In this document: positions 26,985 to 36,033 of the stretch, piece after piece
Numbering within the stretch: position 1 is the first letter of the stretch
How the letters are laid out: each line of letters begins with the position of its first letter
Assembly (NCBI GenBank): GCA_964511405.1
Contig: CAZEFK010000003.1
Coordinates: forward strand, 1 to 64,000
From: CAZEFK01 sp964511405
Lineage (GTDB): Bacteria > Pseudomonadota > Alphaproteobacteria > Elsterales > Elsteraceae
DNA: 64,000 nt
Reading direction: 5' to 3'
Position numbers and translations under genes: made by a program
The notes under the pieces: generated by a model
Told to the model about the DNA's origin: nothing
Seen by the model: only the letters and a program-made list of their open reading frames with translations
Databases searched by the model: none

Positions 26985-28043
26985 TTAGGCCCGCTGGGCC
27001 ACCAGGCGCGGCAGGGCCTTGACCAGCTCCACCGTGTACCAGGCCGGCAGGGCGGCGCCGCTTTCCGTCTCGCCCACCAGCAGCCGGGCCAGCTCGGTCG
27101 AGATGCGGGCCAGGCTGACGACCAGATCCTTGGTGCGATTGGCCAGCTCGCGGGCCTCGCGGCCCATCTTTGCTTCGTCGTCCGGCAACTCCCGGATCAG
27201 CCGGTCGCGCAGCTGGTGGACCATGAAATACAGGATGTCGCGCTCGTCCGGCCGGTCGGGCCAACCGCGCTCGCCCTTCAGGATCGCCGACAGGTCGTGC
27301 GCCCGCTCGCGGATCTTGGCGAAGGCGACGAACTGGCGGGCGTGGGCCGGCGTCAGCAGGCCCGACGCCAGCCGATCGATGTCGGCCGGCGTCAACGACC
27401 GGTCATGGGCCTTCAAGGCATGGGACAGTATCTCCCAGGCGCGTGGGGTGGAAAACGGCTCCTCATGTTTCGGCGGCTTGGACCACAGATGATCCGACCG
27501 GTTGGCGACGTAGTCCAACACCAGCTCATGGATGCCGGCCGGCCCGGCCCACGCCATCCAGTCGCGGGCCGAAGCCTTCAGCTGAACATGGATCAGCCGG
27601 TTGACCAGGGCGGACGATAGGGGCCGGGTGATCGCCGCGTCCTCGACCCGATTGCCGGCGCCGATGATGATGCTGCCCGTCGGCAAGATGAATTCGCCGA
27701 CCCGTTTGTCCAGGATCAGCGAATAGAACGCCTTCTGCACTTCGTGCGAACAGGCGTTCAGCTCGTCCAGGAACAGGCAGTAGGGTTCATCACGGGCGAT
27801 CAGCGTCGGCGGGCAGAAGCGCGACCGGCCGTCGACGATCTGTGGCACGCCGATGATGTCCTCCGGCGCCAACTGCGATCCCAGCAGCGAGACGCAAGGA
27901 AGCCCGACATTGTCGGCGAACGCGCGCACGAGCGCCGATTTGCCGATCCCCGGCGGCCCCCAGATGAAGACCGGCAGGATGGGCGCCACGTTCAGCAGGA
28001 ACGGGCCAAGCTCGGCAGGCGTCAGGATGGGGGCCGCTTCCAT
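26985..28043 (-). CDS. MoxR-family AAA+ ATPase
   Basis: A 352-residue AAA+ protein: Walker A GPPGIGKS at 29-36, Walker B CLFLDELN at 89-96, sensor 1 IIIGAGNR near 126-133, and the arginine finger region SSALVNRLIHVQL. MoxR ATPases work with VWA-domain partners to activate or assemble metal enzymes or envelope proteins. Its partner is the next gene, 10 bases downstream. The gap of about 160 bases upstream probably holds the operon's promoter. Confidence 0.9.
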   Translation of the reverse strand: MEAAPILTPAELGPFLLNVAPILPVFIWGPPGIGKSALVRAFADNVGLPCVSLLGSQLAPEDIIGVPQIVDGRSRFCPPTLIARDEPYCLFLDELNACSHEVQKAFYSLILDKRVGEFILPTGSIIIGAGNRVEDAAITRPLSSALVNRLIHVQLKASARDWMAWAGPAGIHELVLDYVANRSDHLWSKPPKHEEPFSTPRAWEILSHALKAHDRSLTPADIDRLASGLLTPAHARQFVAFAKIRERAHDLSAILKGERGWPDRPDERDILYFMVHQLRDRLIRELPDDEAKMGREARELANRTKDLVVSLARISTELARLLVGETESGAALPAWYTVELVKALPRLVAQRA

Positions 28044-28206
28044 GGCTCGTCGTCATGCAGAACGGTTGTGTGGCGCAAACCAGACGTCGCCCGCAGCAGG
28101 CGCGCTGGCAGCCGGCGATCGGACCGTAGGATCGCAGATCGCCACACAGAACACAACATGAACATGCATGGACGAACATAGCGGTCCGTGATCCGGGATC
28201 GGCCGC

Positions 28207-28740
28207 TCAGCCTGCGGACTTTCGCCGAACGGCGTCGAGCGCCGCCTCCAGCACGGCCGCGGCCTGGGCGCGCCGCGTCCGGGCGAGGCGTTCGGCGCCG
28301 ACCGGCCGCTGCTGCTCGTCGCCCACCAGGAAGGCGTGGATCTCGGGCACGCGCCGGATGACGCCGCGGCCGCCCCAGCGCCCGTCCGGGATGTCGGTCG
28401 GAAAGACCCAGACGCGGGGCGCAACCGCGTCGAAGGCTCCGCCCTCCGCCCGCGCGACCGCCTCGGTCACCTCGCGCACCAGGCGGTCGATCGCTGCGGG
28501 CGTGTACTGGCCTTCGGGGACCGAGGGCGTGATCCGGTACCAGGGCTTCGGCGAGCGCGTGCCGCCCACATAGACCTGCTGCGGACGATGCAGGAACAGA
28601 ACGGTCACGCTCTGCGCCGTTGCGTTGGACGGGTCGTAGCCCTCAGCCCGGATCAGGATGTCGGTGAGTTCCTTGATCAGCCGGTCTTCGGCGTCGGGCG
28701 TCAGGGCACCTTCGGGAATGGTGGCGTCGATCATCGGCAT
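28207..28740 (-). CDS. Tautomerase-family protein, two tandem domains
   Basis: A 177-residue protein of the tautomerase superfamily. It starts MPMIDATIPEGAL, so after Met removal a catalytic Pro-1 would be exposed. A second partial repeat (ITPSVPEGQYTPAAIDRLVREVTEAVARAEG-like segment near residues 78-110) suggests an internal duplication as in CHMI or cis-CaaD-type proteins. Its reaction (isomerase, dehalogenase or phenylpyruvate tautomerase) cannot be predicted. It diverges from the AraC-type regulator with 102 bases between, which may regulate it. Confidence 0.8.
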   Translation of the reverse strand: MPMIDATIPEGALTPDAEDRLIKELTDILIRAEGYDPSNATAQSVTVLFLHRPQQVYVGGTRSPKPWYRITPSVPEGQYTPAAIDRLVREVTEAVARAEGGAFDAVAPRVWVFPTDIPDGRWGGRGVIRRVPEIHAFLVGDEQQRPVGAERLARTRRAQAAAVLEAALDAVRRKSAG

Positions 28741-28842
28741 GGCGATCGTCCTCTCTCGGCGTTGTCGGGCCTCTTCTGTCGCGCTTCCCGGTCGGTGGCG
28801 GAAGTGGCAGGATCGACAAGTTTCGAGGAGAATCGGACAGCG

Positions 28843-29880
28843 ATGCCGACCGTGCGCATCTGGGTCTATGACGGCGTGCTGGCGTCGGGCGTGTTCGCGC
28901 CGATCGACGTGTTCATGGCCGCCAACCGCTACGCCGCCCGCGGGCTCGCCGATCGCGCCGCCGCCGCCGAGCCCCTGGCCTGGCGCGTGGAATCCCTCGA
29001 CGGCGGCCCGGTGCGCGCCGCCTCCGGCCAGGCGATCGCCGTCGACGGCCGCATCGACAGCCGCGGCCGGGCCGACGCCATCCTGGTCACGGCCCCGTTC
29101 GTCGACGACATGGACGCCTTCATGGCCCGACGCGACCAAGTGCGGGCCCTGTCCGGCCTGCTCCGGCGGCGGCATGCGTCGGGCGCGCTGATCGCCGCCT
29201 ACTGCACGGGCGCCTATCTCCTGGCCGAAGCCGGCCTGCTGGACGGGAAGGTCGCCACCACCCATTGGGCCCGGCGCGCGGACTTCGCCCGGCGCTATCC
29301 CGGGGTGGCGCTGCGCGCCGACCAGATCCTGACCGAGCACGACCGCATCCTGTGCAGCGGCGCGGTGACCTCCTTCCTCGATCTGGCGGTGCGTCTGCTG
29401 GACCGGCTCGCAGGCCCGCAACTGGCGGAGGTGACCGCCAAGGCACTGCTGATCGACGCGCATCGCGTCTCGCAGGCGGCCTATGCGATCCGGCTGCAGG
29501 AGCACGGCCACGCCGATCCCCTGGTGGCGCGCGCCGAACGGCTCATGGAAGCGGCATTGGCGGAGCCCGTGCGCCTTGGCGACCTCGCCGCCCGCCTGGC
29601 CGTCAGCGAGCGGACGCTGCATCGGCGCTTCCGGCAGGCAACGGGCGAGGCGCCGCTGGCCTGGCTGCAGGGCCTGCGCATCGCCGTCGCCAAACGCCTG
29701 CTCGAAGCCAGCGACCTTAGCTTCGAGGCCGTGGGCGAGCGCGTGGGCTACAGCGATCCCAGCGCCTTCCGTCTGGTCTTCAAGCGCCACACCGGCCTGA
29801 CGCCGCGCGACTACCGGCGCCGGTTCGCGCGGCAGCCCGCGGAGGCGGTCGCCGGGGCGGCAGCGCGCCATGAAGCTTGA
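28843..29880 (+). CDS. GlxA-type AraC-family transcriptional regulator
   Basis: A 345-residue protein with an N-terminal DJ-1/PfpI-like sensor domain (RIWVYDGVLASGVFAPIDVF at the start, nucleophile-elbow Cys in AYCTGAYLLAEAGLLDG near residue 125) and a C-terminal AraC double helix-turn-helix (LAARLAVSERTLHRRFRQATG, then FEAVGERVGYSDPSAFRLVFKRHTG). The family usually activates genes for nitrogenous or amine compounds. The start at 28843 is where the sensor domain begins. Divergent neighbour: the tautomerase gene. Confidence 0.9.
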   Translation: MPTVRIWVYDGVLASGVFAPIDVFMAANRYAARGLADRAAAAEPLAWRVESLDGGPVRAASGQAIAVDGRIDSRGRADAILVTAPFVDDMDAFMARRDQVRALSGLLRRRHASGALIAAYCTGAYLLAEAGLLDGKVATTHWARRADFARRYPGVALRADQILTEHDRILCSGAVTSFLDLAVRLLDRLAGPQLAEVTAKALLIDAHRVSQAAYAIRLQEHGHADPLVARAERLMEAALAEPVRLGDLAARLAVSERTLHRRFRQATGEAPLAWLQGLRIAVAKRLLEASDLSFEAVGERVGYSDPSAFRLVFKRHTGLTPRDYRRRFARQPAEAVAGAAARHEA

Positions 29881-30008
29881 GCAGCCACGGCACGACGTTC
29901 GAGCAGCGCTCGGCGACTCAACGGGAGCTTGCCAGCGACCGCGGGCTGGGGCGTCGGGAACGGTGGAAAGCCGCACAGGGCCCGACCAACCGCCACAATC
30001 GCCGTCCG

Positions 30009-31764
30009 TCAATCTTCAGCGGCGAGCCTCGACAGCTCCGACCGGACCTGGGCGATCACCGGCCCCCAGTCGCCGGGCCTGTCCTGCCGAAAGATCCACA
30101 TCGTCGGATACCAGGGGGACTCGTCACGATCGGCGCCCCACCGCCAGCATGAGTAGTAGGGCAGCAGCAGCCAAACCGGCTTTCCCATCGCGCCGGCCAA
30201 GTGCGCGACGGCTGTGTCAACGGCAACGACCATGTCAAGCTGGGAGATTGCAGCCGACGTTTGTTCAAAATCGGTCAGAAACGGGTGCAGACTGCGGATA
30301 CCGTTGGGTGGAGGAGCGTCGAGCTGCAGGGAATACCAATCGACGCTCGGCTCTTGGCAAAGCGCGGCGACTGTCCTGGTGTCCAACGAGCGCGGCACTT
30401 GGTTGGCAATCAGCCAAGGATCGCTCGTCGCCTTGCGGCTTGCCCAGCATATCCCCACCCGCAGCCGCCCAGAAACGGGAAGGCGCATGGCCCACGACTC
30501 CAGGGCCGACGCGCCGGGCCTGATGTAGGGCTGGGCCGAAACGCCGTCGATCGTCAGCCCGAGCCAATGTGGCAAGCTCATCACAGGGACCGTGAAATCC
30601 GGGCGGGGTATGGCCGTCCCTGCTTCGACGACCTCGATCGCAGTCAGGGACTCCTGAAGCAGAGCCTTAAGCGGTCGGTACGCGCTGAAATACACCTTCG
30701 CACCAGATTGGTGCAGCCGAGGAACAAAACGGCAGAACTGCACCACATCGCCGAATCCTTGCTCGCTCAATACCAAAATGGATTTCCCTGCCAATGACTC
30801 ACCCGTCCAACGGGGGACATCCGACTCGTCGGATCACAGCCGATTTCGGTTTCGGCTCCCTTCGTCTCTCCATTCATATTCGGCGAAGCCACGACGATAA
30901 TCGCCCTGGGTCAGCAGCAGAAAGGCCAATTGCATGTGGGCCCGCACGCTCTCCGGATCGCGCTCGAGAGCGGCAATCAGCGCAGCATGCGCCGCCTCGA
31001 AGCGCCGGGTATGGCGCAGCGTGGCGCTTAAGGCCGGCGTAATAGTCGGGTCGATCACTGATGGCGATCGCTGTCCGCCAGCACTGTTCCACCGTCACAT
31101 AGTCGCGCCGCCGCTCTGCAAGGGCCGCCAGCATTGCCCAGGCATCATCCGCTGTCGCATCCATTGCCACGCCGCGGCGCAAGGCCTCCTCTGCCGCGTC
31201 CAGGTCGTTGGCTGTCCAGAGCGCCCGGCCAAGGGCGATCCAATCCTGAGCCGTCGCCGACGAGGTCGCGCAGACGGCCTGCCAGGTCGCGATCGCGGCA
31301 TGCCCGTCGCCGTGGCTTGCTAGAAGTTCGGCAAGTTGGCGATGGGCATCGCCCGGCGCGAGCGTCTCGCACGCGCAGCGATAGGCCGCGATCGCCTGGG
31401 CCGGATCGCCCCGCCGACGAGCGATTTGCGCAGCCAAGATCAAGGTGTCGGCGGGCGCCCCCTCCTGAATGAGCGCTGCCAAGGGCGCCTCCGCACGATC
31501 GCCGAAACCAGCATCGACATAGAGGGCCGCTGCTTGGAGCAGCCAATGCTGTCGGTGCAACCGGTCATGATCGGCAAGGGCGATGCACACCCGCGCAAGG
31601 TTCGCGAAGGTTGATGCGTCGGGCCAGAGCGCCGCCGCGTCCTGAAACAGGGCGAGCGCGCTCGAGAGCTGGCCCGCCTGCGCGAGCGCAGCGCCTTCGG
31701 CGGTCAGGCGTCGGGCTTCGGCCTCTTTCTGGCCAGGTTCCGACTGGGTGAGATCGTCCATCAA
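30009..31764 (-). pseudogene. Broken TPR-glycosyltransferase (GT9-like) gene
   Basis: The C-terminal part (30009-30794) reads SILVLSEQGFGDVVQFCRF ... DMVVAVDTAVAHLAGAMGKPVWLLLP, a GT9-like domain of the TPR-glycosyltransferase family. The N-terminal part (31764 down to about 31040) encodes TPR-like helices. Between them, the TPR frame shifts by one base near 31040, continues in frame through LLTQGDYRRGFAEYEWRDEG, meets an in-frame TGA at 30834-30836, and then resumes in the same frame into GESLAGKSILVL. Two lesions in one gene indicate decay. The pieces could be translated separately but not as one protein. Confidence 0.75.
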
Positions 31765-31946
31765 TGCCGTCCCGGTGCACCGGCGGGGAGACCGCCTCAG
31801 CCAATCGACCGACCGGGGTCATAGCGCCACGAGGTTGACTTGTCTCCGCTGAACGAACTGCAACCGCTCGATCAACGGGGACCAGAGAACTGATCGGTGC
31901 CCGATATGTCGATCTATACTTTCAGAATATCATTTCCTTCGGATAG

Positions 31947-31957
31947 ATATATTGGAC
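31947..31957 (+). promoter_or_regulatory. Shared motif ATATATTGGAC, copy 1
   Basis: An 11-base sequence identical to one at 35893-35903 and similar to ATATTGGA at 38005-38012. This copy lies 66-76 bases before the lyase gene at 32023. It may be a binding site for the nearby LysR or GntR regulator. Confidence 0.4.
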
Positions 31958-32022
31958 GAATGGCTCCCACGGTGCGATCTCACGAGGAGACCGTGACCGA
32001 CCACGACCACCGGGAGGAGAGC

Positions 32023-32925
32023 ATGGACCAGGCCACACCGACAGCGAGCGGAGCGCCGTCCAAGTGCAGGCGGCTGCATGACCTGATCCAGGCCCGCACC
32101 GCGCTCCCGGTACCCGGCGTCTATGATGCATTCGGCGCGCTGCTGGTCCAGCAGGCTGGGTTCCAGGCCTGCCAGATCAGCGGCTTCGGCGTTGCGGCCG
32201 CGGTCCTCGGCCTGCCGGATATCGGCATTCTGTCGATGCGCGATCAGGTCAACGCCGTCACCGCGATCGCCAATGCCGTCGACATACCCGTGATGGCCGA
32301 CGGCGACACCGGGTTCGGCAATGCGCTCAACACGTACCACACGGTGCGCTTCCTGGAGGCGGCCGGCGCGGCCGGCATCAACATCGAGGACCAGACCTTT
32401 CCGAAGCGCTGCGGCCACATGAACGACAAGTCGGTCGTCCCGACTGCGGAGATGGTCCAGAAGATCAAGGCCGCTATGGCCGCGCGCCGCGACCCGCACT
32501 TCGTCATCAACGCGCGCACCGATGCCATCGCCACCGACGGCGTCGAGGCCGCGGTCGCCCGGGCCAACACCTACTTGGAGGCAGGCGCGACGCTGGTCTT
32601 CGTCGAGGCGCCGGGCAGCCGCGAGGACATCGCGCACATCGTGCGCAGCGTGCGCGGACCGGTCAGCATCAACATGGTCGGCGCGCCGGGCAGCAAAACG
32701 CCATCGGTCAGCCTGGCGGAGCTCCGGGCGATGGGCGTTGGCCGGGTCTCCTACCCCGGCGTCACGCTGGCCAGCGCGGGGGCGGCGATGCGCCGGGCGT
32801 TGCAGGCACTGGCCCGGGATGGCGACCTGAACGCGGTCGATCCGGACCTGATGGCCTTCTCCGACCTGACCGCCGCCGTCGGGCTCGCGGCGGAGCGGGC
32901 GCGCGAGCAGGCGTTCGTATCGTGA
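32023..32925 (+). CDS. Isocitrate lyase/PEP mutase-family C-C lyase
   Basis: A 300-residue enzyme of the superfamily that includes methylisocitrate lyase, 2,3-dimethylmalate lyase and oxaloacetate decarboxylase. Mg-binding Asp residues lie in MADGDTGFGN (91-100), and the catalytic cysteine is C130 in PKRCGH. GGGAGGAG (32012-32019) positions the start at ATG 32023; the longer upstream frame has no family similarity. Its last codon overlaps the LeuC-like gene (GTGA). Pairing with LeuC/LeuD-like subunits suggests hydration of an unsaturated diacid followed by cleavage, as in dimethylmaleate degradation. Confidence 0.85.
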   Translation: MDQATPTASGAPSKCRRLHDLIQARTALPVPGVYDAFGALLVQQAGFQACQISGFGVAAAVLGLPDIGILSMRDQVNAVTAIANAVDIPVMADGDTGFGNALNTYHTVRFLEAAGAAGINIEDQTFPKRCGHMNDKSVVPTAEMVQKIKAAMAARRDPHFVINARTDAIATDGVEAAVARANTYLEAGATLVFVEAPGSREDIAHIVRSVRGPVSINMVGAPGSKTPSVSLAELRAMGVGRVSYPGVTLASAGAAMRRALQALARDGDLNAVDPDLMAFSDLTAAVGLAAERAREQAFVS

Positions 32926-34313
32926 GCGGCACCACGCTGTTCGATAAGATCTGGTCGGCGCACGAGGTCAGCCCGCTGCCGGGCGGACGCGGCGCCATCG
33001 TGATCGACCGCATGGCGCTGCACGAGCTGAGCGGCGGCTATGCGTTGCGCGACATGCAACAGAATAGCGAACAGCCGCATCTGCGGCCCGACCAGGTGTT
33101 CGCCGTCGCCGACCACGCCATCAGCACCGCGCCGGAGCGCGGCCCGCACGAGTCGATCAGCAGCGCCGGCAGCGCGATGATCGCGTCGCTCGAGCAGAGC
33201 TGCCGGGCGTTCGGCTACCGCTATGCCCACCCGGATCAGGATGCCCATGGCATCGTCCATGTGGCCGGACCCGAACAGGGGTTCATCCTGCCCGGCACCA
33301 CCCATGTCTGCGGCGACAGCCACACCTGCACCGTCGGCGCCTTCGGCGCGCTGGCCTTCGCGGTTGGCGCGACCGAGGTCGCCACGGTGCTGCGCCGCAG
33401 CGCGCTGATCGTGCAGCGGCCGAAGACGCTGCGGATCACACTGAGCGGGCGGCTCGCCCCTGGCGTGTTCAGCAAGGACGTGGCGCTGCGCATCTTGGCC
33501 GAGCACGGGGTGAAGCTCGCGCTGGGCTATGTGATCGAGTTCGCCGGACCGCTGGTCCAGGCGATGTCGATGGACGAGCGGATGACGCTGTGCAACATGG
33601 CGGCCGAGATGGGCACGCGCTACGCGCTGATCGCCCCGGACGACACGACCTTCGACGATCTCCGCCGCACCATCCCCGCCGCGCCTGACACGATCGAAGC
33701 CGCGATCGCGTCGTGGCGCGGTCTGCGGTCCGACCCGGATGCCGGTTTCGACCGAGAGATCGCGATCGACGTCGACGGCCTCGCCCCGCAGGTCACCTGG
33801 GGTACCCGGCCGGACCAGACCGTGGACATCACCGCCGCCGTTCCCGGCGACGGCGGCGAGGGCGTTGGCAAGGCGCAGGGATACATGCAGTTGCAGCCCG
33901 GCACGCCGATGCAGTCGGTGGCGATCGACGCCGCCTTCATCGGCTCCTGCACCAACGCCCGGATCTCGGACTTGCGGGCCGCGGCGGCGGTCCTGCGCGG
34001 CCGCAAGGTCGCGGCGGGCGTGCGGGCGATGTGCACGCCGGGCTCGATGGCGGTGCGGGCGCAGGCCGAGGCGGAAGGCCTGGATCGGGTGTTCCGCGAT
34101 GCCGGGTTCGAGTGGCGCAAATCAGGCTGTTCCAACTGCGCGGGCCGGGAGGGACCGATCTGGGCGGGGCTGCGGGTGATCTCGTCCACCAACCGCAACT
34201 TCGAGAACCGGCAAGGCCCCGGGACCCGCACCCATTTGGCCAGCCCGGCGGCCGTCGCCGCCGCCGCCGTCACCGGCCGGATCACCGACCCGCGCACGCT
34301 GGCCGCAACCTGA
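32922..34313 (+). CDS. LeuC-like hydro-lyase large subunit
   Basis: A 463-residue aconitase-family subunit binding a [4Fe-4S] cluster through C343 (GSCTN), C403 and C406. The overall layout matches 3-isopropylmalate dehydratase large subunit. However, the usual MCLGMNPD after the second cysteine pair is replaced by CAGREGPIW, which suggests a different substrate. GTG 32922 overlaps the previous stop. With the LeuD-like gene 12 bases later it should form one enzyme. Alternatives: isopropylmalate dehydratase paralogue, or dimethylmaleate/citraconate hydratase. Confidence 0.85.
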   Translation: MSGTTLFDKIWSAHEVSPLPGGRGAIVIDRMALHELSGGYALRDMQQNSEQPHLRPDQVFAVADHAISTAPERGPHESISSAGSAMIASLEQSCRAFGYRYAHPDQDAHGIVHVAGPEQGFILPGTTHVCGDSHTCTVGAFGALAFAVGATEVATVLRRSALIVQRPKTLRITLSGRLAPGVFSKDVALRILAEHGVKLALGYVIEFAGPLVQAMSMDERMTLCNMAAEMGTRYALIAPDDTTFDDLRRTIPAAPDTIEAAIASWRGLRSDPDAGFDREIAIDVDGLAPQVTWGTRPDQTVDITAAVPGDGGEGVGKAQGYMQLQPGTPMQSVAIDAAFIGSCTNARISDLRAAAAVLRGRKVAAGVRAMCTPGSMAVRAQAEAEGLDRVFRDAGFEWRKSGCSNCAGREGPIWAGLRVISSTNRNFENRQGPGTRTHLASPAAVAAAAVTGRITDPRTLAAT

Positions 34314-34325
34314 CGGGAGACGAGC

Positions 34326-34964
34326 ATGCCCGAGAAGATCGCCCGCCTGCACGCGGTCGCCCTGCCGCTGCTGCGCGACAACGTCGACACCGACGAGCTG
34401 ATCCCGGTGTCGGAGAACACGCGCGCCACCACCATCGGCTGGGGCGACGGCCTGTTCGCCACCAAGCGCTACCTGGATGCCAAGGCGCGTCTCCCCGACC
34501 CTGATTTCATCCTGAACCAGGCGCCCTACGACCGCGCCGCCATCCTCGTCTCGGGCGCGAATTTCGGCTGCGGCAGCTCGCGCGAGAGCGCCGTGTGGGC
34601 GCTGCGCGACTACGGGTTCCGGGTGGTGGTCGCCGCCAGCTTCAACGAAACATTCAAGCGCAATTGCATCATCAACGGGGTGGCCCCGCTGGTGGTGGCG
34701 CGTGCCGATGGCGAACGTCTGGCTGCCGGTATCGCACGCGACCCGCAGGCAGGCCTGTCGGTGGACCTGACGGCGGGCACCATCGGTCAAGGCGACCACC
34801 GGTTCGCCTTCGAACTCGACCCGTTCTACGCGGCCCTGCTGACCAGCGGCCGGACAGAAGAAGACATGCTTGCCGAGCTGCAGCCGGTCATCGATGCCCG
34901 CCGCGCCGCGATGCTGGATGCTCAACCCTCGCTGCGGTCAGGGACCGGCCCGCTGGCGGTGTGA
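34326..34964 (+). CDS. LeuD-like hydro-lyase small subunit
   Basis: A 212-residue swivelling domain partner of the LeuC-like subunit. It contains the substrate-binding NFGCGSSRESAVWAL near residues 80-94 and the DNVDTDELIPV start typical of LeuD. It follows the large subunit after 12 bases, with GGGAGA before the ATG. The last 27 bases overlap the LysR gene convergently. No leuB or leuA lies nearby, supporting a catabolic rather than leucine-synthesis role. Confidence 0.87.
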   Translation: MPEKIARLHAVALPLLRDNVDTDELIPVSENTRATTIGWGDGLFATKRYLDAKARLPDPDFILNQAPYDRAAILVSGANFGCGSSRESAVWALRDYGFRVVVAASFNETFKRNCIINGVAPLVVARADGERLAAGIARDPQAGLSVDLTAGTIGQGDHRFAFELDPFYAALLTSGRTEEDMLAELQPVIDARRAAMLDAQPSLRSGTGPLAV

Positions 34965-35858
34965 CCGCGGCGCCAGCTCGGCCGCAAGCTCGAGGAAGTT
35001 GGCCGCCGGCGGGGATGGCGCGCCCCGGCGCGTGACCAGGATGATGTCGGTCAGCAACGGGGGGTCGGACCGGAGCGGGAGATAGACCACGCCGCCGCGC
35101 CGTAGCTCTGCCAGCACCGACGGCACGAGAGCAAGGCCGAATCCCGCGGCGGCGAGATTGATCGCCATCATATATTCGGGCGTCTCCTGCACGATGCGGG
35201 GGGTGTGGCCCAGCCGCGCGAAGGCGGCGTTGATCTGCCCGCGCAGGCCGACGTCGCCCAACCGGCCGCGCGGCAGCACGATCGGCTCGCCGACCAGCGC
35301 CGACAGCGCGATGGCTTGCCCGGCCGCCAGCGGATGCGTGTCGGGCATGGCGACGACCAACCCCTCGGTCAGGAACGTCCGCGCCTGCAGCCCTTCGCCC
35401 TCCGGTGCCGGGGAACGCAGGAACGCCACGTCGAGCCGGCGTTCCGCCAGCGCGGGCACCAGGTCGTTGGAACGGCCCTGGACCAGGTTGAACTCGATCT
35501 GCGGCCAGCGCTCGCGCGCCGCCTTCAGCAACGCCGTGACCGGCGGCGCAAAGGACGCCGTCTCCGTCAGCCCGATCGCCAGTCGTCCCGAGAGGCCGCG
35601 GGCGGTCTGCTGGGCGACCAGTGTCGCCGAGCGAACCCGATCCAGGATGTCCTGCGCCTCCCGCAAGAAGGCGGCGCCGGCCTCGGTCAGCTCGATCCCG
35701 CGTCCGACCCGGCGCAGCAACTGCGTGCGCAACTCACCCTCCAGCGCCTTTATCTGCTGCGTCAGGGCCGGCTGCGCGACGTGCAGCCGCTTCGCCGCAC
35801 GGGTGACATGCATCTCCTCGGCGACGGCACAGAAATAGCGGAGGTGACGCAGCTCCAT
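34938..35858 (-). CDS. LysR-family transcriptional regulator
   Basis: A 306-residue regulator with an N-terminal winged helix-turn-helix (MELRHLRYFCAVAEEMHVTRAAKRLHVAQPALTQQIKALE pattern) and a C-terminal co-inducer domain (RPPQ-like GRLAIGLTETASFAPPV). The start at 35858 is where the family begins. It is convergent with the LeuD-like gene and divergent from the MFS transporter, so it probably controls one or both. The group resembles BenM/CatM-type activators of aromatic or organic-acid catabolism. Confidence 0.9.
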   Translation of the reverse strand: MELRHLRYFCAVAEEMHVTRAAKRLHVAQPALTQQIKALEGELRTQLLRRVGRGIELTEAGAAFLREAQDILDRVRSATLVAQQTARGLSGRLAIGLTETASFAPPVTALLKAARERWPQIEFNLVQGRSNDLVPALAERRLDVAFLRSPAPEGEGLQARTFLTEGLVVAMPDTHPLAAGQAIALSALVGEPIVLPRGRLGDVGLRGQINAAFARLGHTPRIVQETPEYMMAINLAAAGFGLALVPSVLAELRRGGVVYLPLRSDPPLLTDIILVTRRGAPSPPAANFLELAAELAPRSHRQRAGP

Positions 35859-35892
35859 CCGATAAGTCCAAGGTATCGATTCCGGACAATCA

Positions 35893-35903
35893 ATATATTG
35901 GAC
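35893..35903 (-). promoter_or_regulatory. Shared motif ATATATTGGAC, copy 2
   Basis: Identical to copy 1 at 31947-31957. It includes the palindrome CAATATATTG (35891-35900) and lies 33-45 bases upstream of the LysR start, within the divergent lysR-MFS region. It is a candidate regulator-binding site. Confidence 0.4.
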
Positions 35904-35958
35904 CACCACTCCCGGCGTCCACGATAAAGGGCCCAAAGCCTCGTGCATCGGAAGGCCT

Positions 35959-35982
35959 GGGGAGCCCGTCAGCGGGCTCCCC
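35959..35982. repeat. Strong hairpin 1 in the MFS leader
   Basis: GGGGAGCCCG (35959-35968) and CGGGCTCCCC (35973-35982) are perfect complements around TCAG. No T-run follows, so it is not a standard terminator. It lies 14 bases before a second perfect hairpin. Confidence 0.6.
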
Positions 35983-35996
35983 CCACCATTGATGGA

Positions 35997-36021
35997 AGGA
36001 AATGCGCAGGGCGCATTTCCT
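35997..36021. repeat. Strong hairpin 2 before the MFS ribosome-binding site
   Basis: AGGAAATGCGC (35997-36007) and GCGCATTTCCT (36011-36021) form an 11-bp perfect stem with loop AGG. It ends one base before GGGGAGG, the ribosome-binding site of the MFS gene. It may control translation or be one half of a repeated extragenic palindrome. Confidence 0.6.
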
Positions 36022-36033
36022 GGGGAGGACAGC

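Noticed and set aside
35959..35982. Intrinsic terminator for lysR or the MFS gene
   Set aside because: The stem is perfect but there is no T-run on either strand, and it lies upstream rather than downstream of both flanking genes.
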